From assembly GCA_024516035.1 (NCBI GenBank), contig CM044957.1:18745224-18809223 (forward strand): a DNA stretch of 64,000 bases, written 5' to 3'. The stretch comes from Bactericera cockerelli (taxonomy: Eukaryota; Arthropoda; Insecta; Hemiptera; Triozidae). Shown in pieces: positions 33,601-43,905 of the stretch (positions within the stretch are counted from its first letter, which is position 1; each line of letters starts with the position of its first letter). Made by a program: the position numbers and the translations under genes. The notes below the pieces were generated by a model. It made no database searches, was not told the DNA's origin, and was given only the letters and a program-made list of their open reading frames with translations.

Positions 33601-34745
33601 AGACGAGAAACCCTATTAAATAAGTTTAGACTGCGCACAGTTCATACATCTCTATGAGGCTACATTTTTCAGTCGGTATCATGACGTACACAACTGCTGG
33701 AGTGTAGGGCTTTAGGGATTTAGAAGTCTTATCCCGGCAGCATGAATGAGTTCCAATATTGTAGCACATTTCTGTGAAGATAGGACTTATTCAGTGTATT
33801 GCTGAGTTTAGTGTATTAGGCAGTGCTGTACGTTCCTTTTTTCAGCTCTAAAACAAATAAAAGAGCCTGATAAGTTTGATAAGAGTGAAAATACCTAATA
33901 CAAAAGTTAAATGCTAACTGCCACCCCACCAACTCGATTACTAACTGGCTCTTCAACTTTTCTACTCTCTTTATTTTCCTGATCCTTCTCTATTATTTCC
34001 TTTTTTCTTAAATTATATTTTTTCTCTTTCCTCAAACTTCTTTTTTTATTCTCTAGAATTTCTTTTCTTATACTTAACTCTTCTCCTTTTCCCCACTTTT
34101 TTCTTTTTCCAAATATTTCTCTCCATTTTCTACTTTTTTATATATTACACACCATTCTATCCTCCTCTCTTTATCTTGAGCTCCATTTATCCTCCTTCTC
34201 CTTTTCGTCATTTTCCTCGTCCTTCTCATTCTCAATTATAGATCTACAGTTCCTTTCTCCTTTAATTCTCTTACACCTTAATTTTATTTATTTCTATCAC
34301 TTTTCTGATTCTTGAAATTCTCTCACTTTTTCTTAATTTTCTTTAAGAAAACTTCAGATCATAGGATTATTCTTTTGTCTTCTATTAGCGCTATTAAAAA
34401 GGATTATGTAAGGTTTAAGTTTAAGGCTTAAACTTTTTTAAAGTAGGACGATATACTTAATCCCTTTGTGTAAAAGGAGCTTTTTTGAAAGATTTCGAAG
34501 ATTTATGTTTAAGAAGGCAATAGAGAAGATTCGTTATGAAGTTTCTCATCCAATGGATAAGAAATGACTGAAAGGTATTTGCAATCAAAGAGGATAATTA
34601 TTTTATTATAAATGACAGGTATTCTATTTGATAAAAAAAAAAAAAAAATAGGTATTACTCTAGTTTAAAAATCTAGAAGTCTTTGAAAGTGGGAGTAATT
34701 CTGAAAAAGTTCCCAAATGAGTCCCGGCCACAGGCAGGCGAAAAT
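33601..34745. other. No gene; pyrimidine-rich stretch
   Basis: From about 33945 to 34365 the plus strand is strongly pyrimidine-rich (ttcctttttt, ctcttctcc patterns). Otherwise AT-rich with no recognised feature. Confidence 0.5.
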
Positions 34746-34814
34746 TTTCCTAACTTATTCGCCCTATTCGCCCAAAAGAGCAAAAGAAATGCTCTGTCTG
34801 AGCAAAGAGGAATC

Positions 34815-35160
34815 CTTACTGGCTTTTAACAGGCCACTGTAGCCTCAACTACCGTCTGAACAAATGGACATTGCTCAAGACCTAAAATGCCGTCTCTGTA
34901 AAGAGGCCCTAGAGACATCAGCAAAACACATTCTCTGTGAATGTGGAGCAGCCTCACACGCTCGACTGAAATACTTCTCAAAGCTGATTCTAACACCTAA
35001 AGAAGTTACCGAAATCAGTCCTAAAAGAATCTTAAGCTACATTAATAGCTTTGATCTCTTTTAGAGTTACAGGGGCATGTCACAAAAGATCTATTTAAGG
35101 TCGCAGTGACAAAGAGCTTTCGTAGCCGACAGCCCTACTTATACCAATACCAATAGTTTA
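34815..35160 (+). pseudogene. LINE ORF2 C-terminal fragment and 3' end
   Basis: The frame ending TAG at 35062-35064 shows the cysteine-rich C-terminal end of a Jockey/R1-type LINE protein (CRLCKEALETSAKHILCECG, a C-x2-C...H-x3-C-x-C pattern). Immediately upstream, in another frame, the typical preceding phrase can be read (LLTGHCSLNYRLNKW). A small indel near 34865 therefore separates the two parts. The 3' untranslated part ends in a TACCAATACCAAT tail, as LINEs of this kind often do. It is a dead, strongly 5'-truncated copy. Confidence 0.72.
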
Positions 35161-35165
35161 AAAAT

Positions 35166-35915
35166 AGAAACCTCTATTTTTTTCAATACGGGCATAATAT
35201 TTGTATTTCTACTTTGACTGACATGATTTAGAGTATTGTTTCAGAGTACACAGGTACGTAACACAAATAAGTGACAAACTTACGAATAGAATTAATAGGT
35301 AAAATTTATTAGATCTGATCTACATCATATGAATATTGGATGTATCAATATTCCTATCGTAAAGATCAGATGTGTGATTAGTAAGATCGACAATGGATCA
35401 TAATAAAATCATTATCTTAAACTTTCATGACTTCTTTTCTCTCCCTAGAATATTGCAAGATGGCATTTACATGGAAAGAAAGAGCAAACTTTTCCGCAAG
35501 TAGGTCATCCCTCCCGAGCGACGTCTAACCTGAAAACTTTGTCTTGTAATTTAGATGAAAAAAAATCTGCTATGTAAAAATTACTACCTCATTACTGTTT
35601 CCTACAGGATAAAAAGAAAGAGGTTACTCTGAATTCTAAAACTATTTGAATAAGAAATGTGCTAATTAGAAAGACGAACAATGTAACAATAGATATAGGT
35701 ATGATGTTTACCTTTTGTAGGTTGATTTTACCTTTTGGAACTTAAAAATTATTTTCTAAGGCGAAAATAAATAAATTGGTTAAGTAGAGCATTATTATTA
35801 TTGTAATGCTCTCCTCAAACTAGCTAGTCACAAAATAAATAAAATCAAGACTAACTTGGAATAACAGTCACATTGACACGGTACTTGTAGCTACTCCAAC
35901 TTGCAATAAATGACA
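35166..35915. other. No gene recognised
   Basis: AT-rich DNA without clear features. Confidence 0.4.
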
Positions 35916-36760
35916 AGGAGTTCCAGTGTTGCCAGATTATTTTTGGCCAAGATCGTACGAGCGTGTCAAAATTATCGTACATTCGACCCAAATTATCGTA
36001 CAAAGCCCATAGCCTAAAATTTCGAGAACGGTCAGAGCTAGAAACTTGAAATAGGCCGCAGGACTCCGCCGCTTGCGAGGGGAGAAAGATACAAAAAAAT
36101 TATGAGGATATAAAATGTTTCAAATTAAAAAATAAACAAAAAGTATTCATACCTATTTTCTGATAAAAGCTACTGTTGGCGATATTTTGCCGCTTTTTGG
36201 CCGAATAATGACCGTTTTTTTTAATGCTTGGAAAAAGGAATTTTTTGAAAATATAAAAGGCTTGAAAATTCAAAAAAAAAAAAAAATATTCTAATATATT
36301 TCTTGTTAAAGGAACCTTAGTTAATAGGTACTAATAAGTTATGTACCTACTAATCGTCAGTAATAGAGTCAGAAAGTAAAAAGACTCATACTACTTTTTT
36401 TGTATCAAAATTATCCCATACAAGTTAAGAAAGAGCTCGTTTTTTGTTTGTTTCAAGCCACCTACATTAGCCATAGTAAACTTAGTACACAAAAACGAGT
36501 AGGTTCTGTGCTGTGCTCTGTGTTGAAGGTTCTTACACACGATGTCCTGATGCAGCGATGCCAGATTATTTTTATGAACGAAGGGGGATTTTTTTTTCTC
36601 GAGACGAAATACCTATAAAATTGCAAGATTGCCCAAAAAGTGAAATTATGAATCGTACATTTAGCGTACGATCCTAAGGATAGGATCGTAGATCGTACAA
36701 AGGCTCTAATTATCGTACAAATACGATAATTATCGTACGTATGGCAACGCTGAGGAGTTC
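35916..36760. mobile_element. Non-autonomous hAT element with ATCGTAC subterminal motifs
   Basis: The element (35924-36752, 829 bp) begins CAGTGTTGCC and ends GGCAACGCTG. It is flanked by perfect 8-bp repeats AGGAGTTC at 35916-35923 and 36753-36760. ATCGTAC or its complement occurs at least eight times near the ends (three within 90 bp of the left end, the rest within about 110 bp of the right). An internal segment at about 36552 (cagcgatgccagattatttt) resembles the left terminus. No transposase frame is present. Confidence 0.9.
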
Positions 36761-36803
36761 TTTGATTTTAATCAACACATCTATTTTTAATTTAAAAGTT
36801 ATC

Positions 36804-36912
36804 ATTTATGTTAGTCACAATCGTCATATATTATCACTACTGCTCAAACTCGTTTTACTATATTTGTTTGCAACTTGAACCACCGACCTCCGATTACCAG
36901 TCCGCCACCTTT
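36804..36912 (-). mobile_element. SINE family 2 copy
   Basis: Contains gttagtcacaatcgtcat, ctcaaactcgttttacta and ttgaaccaccgacctccgat, the reverse of the family 2 body and head. Confidence 0.65.
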
Positions 36913-38028
36913 CGACTGTGATTATTATTTAATGATTTTTTCATGCCATCCATATCAAAATGTTTTATATTTTACTGCTAAAATAAGTTTTTGAAGTGCA
37001 ATTTTTTCAACAAGAGTAAAATGTATACAAATAAAAAGAGTGAACCACGCTTACAGGATAAATATTGATAATTTTGAATTAGGTATACGTATTAGTTAAT
37101 AATACATAAAATGGGTGTAGATATAGTTATTATTAAGAATCTACTCTCACGAGACCTGGATAGAAAGACAGCATGCATTTTCTTTTTAAAGCATCAGACT
37201 TTAAAAGAACAAAACTTTAAAAACTTTGGATAAATAATTAAAATTCAACAAAAAAATTCATCTTTCAGCCCAGTGAGCTTTGACTGTACTCTGTACAGGC
37301 AAAGTTTGGATGGAAAAAGTTTGGATATTCTCAGAGGTGTTAACTATTTTTGTCTTGCTGACTTGCTGATTTACGACCCCAGACAAAGTCAGCACAAGTC
37401 ATTAAGTTCCAGACGAGAGATGTATCACTGAGGGCATTCTCTCAAGATGATGCTAATTTTGAAAAGTTATTACTTTATCTTGTCGGTTTAAAAACAATAT
37501 TTGAAACAGTTGTGGCCTTTCTAAGACTTTGTTTATTAGTTTTGCGATTATGCTTCAGGCTCAGAATACATCTATCCGAGTAAAATATTTACGTCGCTGT
37601 GGCTTTTATGTTTTATCTTAGTACAGGGTTCAACTTTTCCTCTAAGTGTAATAGCTAATAAACTTATGTAAACATCACACAACTTCCTTATCCCCCGAAG
37701 TGTTCGGCCTCTGGTTTTAAATTTTATTTCTGAAAAGAGGTTTAAGAAAATGGTCAAGAAGAGGTTAGAACTCTCATAAAAATAACCAAAAAATTAAACA
37801 GAAAAACTTTAAATAGAAAATTTTAGTCCTTCCATGACTTTCCTCTTCAAGATAATAAACAAAATTAAAATAAAACAGTGTGTTGATTATTTGATGTAGC
37901 TCTTTGGCTCTACTGATCCTGAAAACTATTATTCATCATTGCATGAACGTTTATAGGTTCATTTTCTAGGAGAGCCAAAGATTTTTAACTCTGTTTTCAC
38001 GTTTAACATTTTCCCTATGGACAACAAC
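36913..38028. other. No gene recognised
   Basis: AT-rich. A weak inverted pair (agctctttggctct near 37897, aggagagccaaaga near 37969) is the only structure seen. Confidence 0.4.
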
Positions 38029-38031
38029 TGA

Positions 38032-39200
38032 AAATTGTGTAGTCTATTAAGTCAGCAGATATCAGATAAAATAATTTATGATGGTAAAGAATTGAATTTT
38101 GTTAATGAATATCAATATCTTGGTGTTTTAATGCAACCAACATTATGTATCACTAAGCATCTAGAAATGAAAAGCATTAAAGTTGCACATGCCATGGCAA
38201 ATGTCAAGAACTTACATCAAGTAACATTAAAAACTTGCCATAAAATATTCAAAATAAAAATAGATCCTGTTGTAACATATAGCTTCAATGCCCTAGCTGA
38301 CAAAATAAATTCAAATCACTTAATAATGCTTGATAAAATCAAAGCCAAATTCTATAAAAGAACACTAGGAGTGCATAAAAGTACTTCTAACACATTAGTA
38401 TTTCACATGACAGAAGTAACCAGATATGGAGAAGACATCATATCAAGATTTGGAGATAACATTGACCAACAACAAGTGAAAAAATACAGAAACATTGTTG
38501 AAGAAAAGAATATAAAATTCACAATAGACAAATACACTGATGGCCCTATCTTCAAATCAAATACATGGAAAAGTCATTGTCAAAAGAACAGACATCTATT
38601 AGCAAGATACACGGTACATGGTTTTCACCACAAGATCTGCCAAAGAAGAGGATATCACACATCATCATACTCAGATGAAGAAATTCCCATTTGTATATGC
38701 AAGTTCTGTGACCAACCCATAACCAGCAGATATCACTTGGATGATCATACCATAGAAAGCCACTATACATTAACCAGTATACTGTCTAATCTAGATAAGA
38801 TAGGGGCACTGTAAATAATTTCATGTGTAAAAAATCCTTTACACTGCTTAAATGTTTTATATATCTCTGTACTCATTTTGTAATTTATTCTTGTACACCC
38901 TTAAATTGTAATTATTGTATACTTAAACCTATGACCAACCAATAACCAGCAGATATCACTTGGATAACCATACCATAGAAAGCCATTAACATTAACCAGT
39001 AGAATGTGTAATCTAGATAAGATAAGGGCAATGTAGATAACTTCATGTAAAAAAAAAAAAAAAAAAAAATGTGTACAATGCTCAAATGTTTTATATCTGC
39101 TCTTATTCTGTAATTTATTCTTGTATACTTAAATTGTAATTATTGTATACCTAAATTGTATTTTGAAAAATAAATAAAGCTGTAGCTCTTGCTACGATAC
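38032..39200 (+). pseudogene. 5'-truncated LINE: ORF2 C-terminal part and duplicated 3' end
   Basis: A 259-codon frame (38035-38814, preceded by an in-frame TGA) matches the region after the catalytic domain of non-LTR reverse transcriptases. Near residue 25 it has the NEYQYLGVLM type motif that follows the RT palm, then a helical region with RTLGVHKST. Near the C terminus is a C-x-C-x2-C-x12-H-x4-H cluster (CICKFC...H...ESH). The start codon is not real; the catalytic domain is missing. The last ~220 bp are duplicated in tandem (38708-38930 and 38931-39155), the second copy bearing an A run and AATAAATAAAGC. The clade is not assigned. Confidence 0.78.
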
Positions 39201-39470
39201 ATTTGTTAATAATAATTAAGTCAGCAGCAATTTGTTAAGTCATTTTTGTTGTTGATATTTTCAATACCTACGTATTTAATTAAATAAAATGAAAATGCTC
39301 TATTATTCACTGAAATATGTAAATCAGTCGAACGAAAATATTAGATAATAATATTTTTAAATAAAAAGAGAAAGGAAAAAGAAATTCAACCTCTTTTCAG
39401 CTGAACAATGTCAAACATTGCCACGCGTGAAATCGTTTCCTTTTGATGTTTTCTTCGTCTCGGATTTCAG

Positions 39471-39591
39471 AGCATGAGGTTTTCGCACTCGGATATCCGG
39501 ACCCCGGACTACAGCAAATATCGCAGAGACAGGAAGCCGGACAAAGAAGAGGAGGCCGCTCAGAGGAAGTCGTTCTCCTACATGATAGCGG
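39471..39591 (+). CDS. UQCRFS1: Rieske exon: matrix-side segment up to the start of the membrane helix
   Basis: The acceptor is CGGATTTCAG and the donor GCGG|GTGAGA at 39592. The exon is 121 bp: 40 codons plus the first base of a Gly codon. It encodes [18 protein letters not shown], a charged linker, then KSFSYMIAG, where the helix begins. Its last 35 bases and the donor are the seed of the downstream minisatellite. Reading past the donor meets an in-frame TGA at 39615-39617. Confidence 0.93.
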
Positions 39592-42500
39592 GTGAGACGA
39601 GAGTGATGGAGATATGACGAATGGGTGGGATGAAGAGAGAAAGAGGAGAGAGAGAGACACAGGACGCTCAGAGGAAGTCGTTCTCCTACATGATAGCGGG
39701 TGAGACGAGAGAGATGGAGATATGACGAATAGGTGGGATGAAGAAAGAGAGAGAGAGAGAGAGGGATAGGACGCTCAGAGGAAGGGGTTCTCCTACATGA
39801 TAGCGGGTGAGACGAGAGTGATGGAGATATGACGAATAGGTGGGATGAAGAAAGAGAGAGAGAGAGAGAGGGATAGGACGCTCAGAGGAAGGGGTTCTCC
39901 TACATGATAGCGGGTGAGACGAGAGTGATGGAGATATGACGAATAGGTGGGATGAAGAAAGAGAGAGAGAGAGAGAGGGATAGGACGCTCAGAGGAAGGG
40001 GTTCTCCTACATGATAGCGGGTGGAGACGAGAGAGATGGAGATATGACGAATGGGTGGGATGAAGAGAGAAAGAGAGAGAGAGACAGGACGCTCAGAGGA
40101 AGGGGTTCTCCTACATGATAGCGGGTGAGACGAGAGAGATGGAGATATGACGAATGGGTGGGATGAAGAGAGAAAGAGAGAGAGAGAGAGACAGGACGCT
40201 CAGAGGAAGGGGTTCTCCTACATGATAGCGGGTGAGACGAGAGAGATGGAGATATGACGAATGGGTGGGATGAAGAGAGAAAGAGAGAGAGAGACAGGAC
40301 GCTCAGAGGAAGGGGTTCTCCTACATGATAGCGGGTGAGACGAGAGAGATGGAGATATGACGAATGGGTGGGATGAAGAGAGAAAGAGAGAGAGAGACAG
40401 GACGCTCAGAGGAAGGGGTTCTCCTACATGATAGCGGGTGAGACGAGAGAGATGGAGATATGACGAATGGGTGGGATGAAGAGAGAAAGAGAGAGAGAGA
40501 GACAGGACGCTCAGAGGAAGGGGTTCTCCTACATGATAGCGGGTGAGACGAGAGAGATGGAGATATGACGAATGGGCGGGATGAAGAGAGAAAGAGAGAG
40601 AGAGGGACGTGGGATAAAGAGAGAAAGGGAGAGAGGGACAGGACGCTCAGAGGAAGGGGTTCTCCTACATGATAGCGGGTGAGACGAGAGAGATGGAGAT
40701 ATGACGAATGGGTGGGATGAAGAGAGAAAAGAGAGAGAGAGGGACGTGGGATGAAGAGAGAAAGAGAGAGAGAGACAGGACGCTCAGAGGAAGGCGTTTT
40801 CCTACATGATAGCGAGTGGGACGAGAGAGATGGAGATATGACGAATGGGCGGGATGAAGAGAGAAAGAGAGAGAGAGACAGGACGCTCAGAGGAAGGCGT
40901 TTTCCTACATGATAGCGAGTGGGACGAGAGAGATGGAGATATGACGAATGGGCGGGATGAAGAGAGAAAGAGAGAGAGACAGGACGCTCAGAGGAAGGCG
41001 TTTTCCTACATTATAGCAGGTGGGACGAGAGAGATGGAGATATGACGAATGGGCGGAGAGAGACAGTTTAAATAGATCGAGAGTTATAATGAAGAAAGGG
41101 TGGGAATAATAGAGAGATAAAACAAAAGAGAGGAAGTCTCACATTGCCCACATCCCAGATGATAGCGGGTAAAGGAAAAGAGAGAGAAGGTAAATGTAGA
41201 AAGAAGAAGAATTGGGAAGATGAGGAGGAGTAGAGGTGGAATGAGAAAATGGTGAAGTGAAGAATAAATGAGATAGAAAAAGAGAGAAGTGAAAAGTAAT
41301 AATTGGTAAGATGTAAAAGGAAAGAGCTAGAGAAAAGATGAAAGACAAAATGACAGATATAAAAAGAATGGTTCAGGTGGACAAAGAGAGAGAAGAATGA
41401 TACCTTGTTTGTGTGAGAAAAATGAAACATTGGTGAAATATACTGGAGTGAGTGAGAGAAAATATAATGTACGTTAGGATGGACCAGAAAAAGTAATTAA
41501 AAGTACATTATATTACATATTGCAACAAAAATAAACCAACTGCGAATATCGAACCTGATACACCAGTTTGCAATATTCTAGTGATATCCATCAAACCGCG
41601 AATGCTACTTAGAGCTTGTTCTCAATAGTATAATCTATGAAGCGCACAAAAATGTATTTCCATATTGCGTAAACCTTCAACTTTTACATTGAAAATTCAT
41701 TAATCTTTCTGGACTAAAATTGAAGGGTGATTGTTCTGAAGTATGGGGGGATAACTAGTCGGGGATTTTACTTCCTCCTATGGGGCGATGTTGCTTTCGG
41801 AAAGTTCCATTGTTCACTCCAGACACCGCGCAATATTTTTATCCCTTTTAAAGCTGCTATGCGGAAGATATAATAATTACAACTGTTCATATCTATGTTA
41901 TCAGAGTTATTATACTGAGTGTTGAAAGCTGAAGAAAAACTCAGTTCATTTGTTTGGGCTTGGTGAAATCACCTGATTTTTATTTGCCCCGCATACCTAT
42001 ATAATTTGTGAAGAAAAAAAGTCAGTTCATTTGTTTGGCCTTGGTGAAATAATCTGATTTTTATTCGCCCTGCATATACAGGGCCTCCATAAAGTCTCAC
42101 CCAGGTCTGGGTTTCTCGAAAACGACTCAAAATATCAAAAAATGCAAAAACCCGTATTCCTTTATTTTTAGGAGGATTTATTTTCAGCCAAAATTATTTT
42201 GCCTACACGGCCCCAGTCAGGCTGGGCATGGACCAACTTTAAAATCTTAAATAGAATGGTATGTCTTGTGGCATATTGTTTTAAAGGTCTTATTGAGAGA
42301 CGTTCATAACAACAAATTACAGTGACTACGACTTACCGTTCTTGAGATACAGGGTCGGACGTCCTGCATAATACCCATATATTTTGACCTATAAATCGTT
42401 AACCGTAAATTATGGAGAACATTTTTATTGTTAATAATAACTCCTTATAGCAAGACCTTTCGAACAAGTTATAACTCGACATACTCTGTTGATGTTAGTT

Positions 42501-43701
42501 TCTGGTCGGTTTTGTCAGCCAGCCGGACGAACAGTCGAAAAAAATTTAACGAAAAAACAAATCAAGTTTTAACTTGTTCGAAAGGTCTTGCCATAAAGAG
42601 TTATTATTATCAAGAAATTTTTTCTCCATAATTTACGGTTTACGAGTTATAGGTCAAAATTAGGCAAAATTTTTTTGGCTGGAAATTAATCACCTTAAAA
42701 ATAAAGGAATACGGGTTTTTGCGTTTTTTGATATTTTAAGTTTTTTCGAGAAACCCAGGCCTGGGTGAGACTTTATGGATGCCCTGTATAATTTGAATAT
42801 GCAATATACAACATTTAAATCATACAATGTTGTCTAATCTTAATTTCATGGTTTTTCACTTTCTGACTTGTGTGAGCCATGTGAGAGTCCATAATTTTAA
42901 TTTAATGTAAACATGAAAGCTGTATAACTAGATATTATGTTCTTATTGTTTTCATTTTCCCAGGAGGTTGTTCAGTGGGAACAATGTACTTTGCGAAGGC
43001 AGTGGTCACTAAATTCATCACCAGTATGAACGCTTCAGCCGATGTCCTGGCTATGGCCCAGATAGAGATCAAACTCAGTTCCATACCTGAGGGCCAGAGC
43101 GTCACCTTCAAGTGGAGAGGCAAACCCTTGTTCATACGACACAGGTAGGTACCTGCATTATTCAAATGTATAGTGTATACGTAGTGACGTATGTCACCTG
43201 TCACCTAGAGATGAAAAGAAATGAACAATAATACTCTTTTTTTTTAGGACCAAGAAAAACATTGAAATATAATAAAAATCAGTGTTTTTTTTCTTCATTG
43301 TATAACTTAAATATAATTAGTAAAAATTTAGAAGTTCGAAATTTTAAATTTAGTGTAACAAGTAATTAGAAAGTATTCTTACTCTTGTATTTACCACAGT
43401 CCTCATTTTCAGAACTGCCAAGGAGATTGATGCGGAACAGAAAACCCCACTCTCCGAGCTGCGGCATCCGGAGGCGGATTCTGACCGCGTGAAGGACCCG
43501 GCCTGGCTCGTGATCATTGGCATCTGCACCCACCTGGGCTGCGTGCCCATCGCCAACGCCGGGGACTGGGGCGGCTACTACTGCCCCTGCCATGGGTCCC
43601 ACTACGACGCCTCGGGCCGGATCAGGAAGGGCCCCGCCCCCACTAACATGGAAGTGCCCAAGTATGATTTTATTGAGGGTGGGATGCTTCTCGTGGGCTG
43701 A
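39471..43701 (+). CDS. UQCRFS1: Cytochrome b-c1 complex Rieske iron-sulfur subunit (partial, three exons)
   Basis: This is the nuclear gene for the 2Fe-2S subunit of mitochondrial complex III, which passes electrons from ubiquinol to cytochrome c1 across the inner membrane. Exons 39471-39591, 42964-43144 and 43413-43701 join in frame with GT/AG borders and give about 196 residues ending at TGA (43699-43701). In order they encode the matrix-side N-terminal segment ([15 protein letters not shown]), the single transmembrane helix, the flexible hinge ([16 protein letters not shown]), and the cluster-binding fold with both boxes, CTHLGC and CPCHGSHY. The presequence and first residues are missing: no upstream exon was found in the window. 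The exons are much more GC-rich than the surroundings. The first visible intron is 3.4 kb and carries a minisatellite and a transposon; the second is 268 bp. The gene symbol follows the animal orthologue. Confidence 0.95.
39557..41060 (+). repeat. Minisatellite that duplicates the exon end and its 5' splice site
   Basis: The unit is about 108 bp: the last 35 bases of the exon (cgctcagaggaagtcg, then ttctcctacatgatagcgg), the donor gtgaga, and about 70 bases of GA-rich intron. Counting the real exon there are 14 copies. Donor GT positions are 39592, 39700, 39807, 39914, 40021, 40125, 40232, 40335, 40438, 40543, 40679, 40816, 40919 and 41020. Ten keep GCGG|GTGAGA; copy 5 has GTGGAG and copies 12-14 have GTGGGA. 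Exon-like codons drift with distance: copy 2 keeps the Ser codon TCG, copies 3-11 have GGG, and copies 12-14 have GCG. A degenerate trace (gatgatagcgggta) remains at about 41158. Confidence 0.95.
41061..42076. other. Intron sequence: GA-rich decay of the minisatellite, then AT-rich DNA
   Basis: Purine-rich to about 41450, with open but meaningless Ser/Phe-rich frames on the minus strand. The rest has no recognised feature, although gttcatttgtttggcttgg-like phrases near 41944 and 42022 form a short direct repeat of about 80 bp. Confidence 0.6.
42077..42788. mobile_element. Foldback TA-target element, shorter copy (708 bp), inside the Rieske intron
   Basis: The element at 42079-42786 begins CAGGGCCTCCATAAAGTCTC and ends GAGACTTTATGGATGCCCTG, with TA on both sides. 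It is largely one long inverted repeat centred near 42520. Relative to the 894-bp copy at 56713, the right arm lacks about 185 bp. It has no transposase frame. The TA duplication and CAGGG terminus fit the Tc1/mariner superfamily. Confidence 0.82.
42964..43144 (+). CDS. UQCRFS1: Rieske exon: membrane helix, hinge and start of the cluster domain
   Basis: 181 bp between CATTTTCCCAG and AG|GTAGGT. It completes a Gly codon, then encodes [17 protein letters not shown] (membrane span), the hinge [16 protein letters not shown] and the base-fold strand [16 protein letters not shown]. The helix start is unusually rich in Gly, Cys and Met compared with common insect and vertebrate versions. The hinge and following residues are standard. 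Confidence 0.94.
43413..43701 (+). CDS. UQCRFS1: Rieske terminal exon: 2Fe-2S cluster-binding fold
   Basis: Follows acceptor CCTCATTTTCAG. It encodes TAKEIDAEQ, then the helix-loop region with [13 protein letters not shown], box I CTHLGC, the loop [13 protein letters not shown], box [15 protein letters not shown], and the C terminus [13 protein letters not shown] before TGA. All four cluster ligands (two Cys, two His) and the two disulfide cysteines are present, so the cluster should form. The exon is strikingly GC-rich at third positions. Confidence 0.97.
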
Positions 43702-43905
43702 GCAGTAGCGAAGCAGAAGTTAACGCAAGATCTGACGTACTGTTTGTTAGAAGTAATGTTTTGGGAAACCAGTGTTTAGAGTACTGCTCAACAGAATTAG
43801 AAGTCATTTTGAGGACAAAAGGAGAATAATTTCGTAGTGTATCAATAACCTGTGTTTGCTTTGTTTGTATTAGCATTCAATTAAATTTAAAAATACTGTG
43901 ATATA
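43702..43905 (+). other. UQCRFS1: Rieske 3' untranslated region
   Basis: After the stop there is about 180 bp of AT-rich sequence to ATTAAA at 43880-43885, a common variant polyadenylation signal. Cleavage is expected 10-30 bases further. The end is inferred. Confidence 0.5.

Noticed and set aside
39665..41020. The 13 exon-like copies as alternative exons
   Set aside because: They lack a polypyrimidine tract before the CAG in each unit, most change a codon, and reading on from the exon reaches a stop at once. The last copy is treated separately as a weak ratchet candidate.
43350..43602. Minus-strand frames of 68 and 78 codons and a plus-strand Ala/Pro-rich frame over the Rieske exon
   Set aside because: They are shadows of the GC-rich terminal exon, where stop triplets are rare in other frames.
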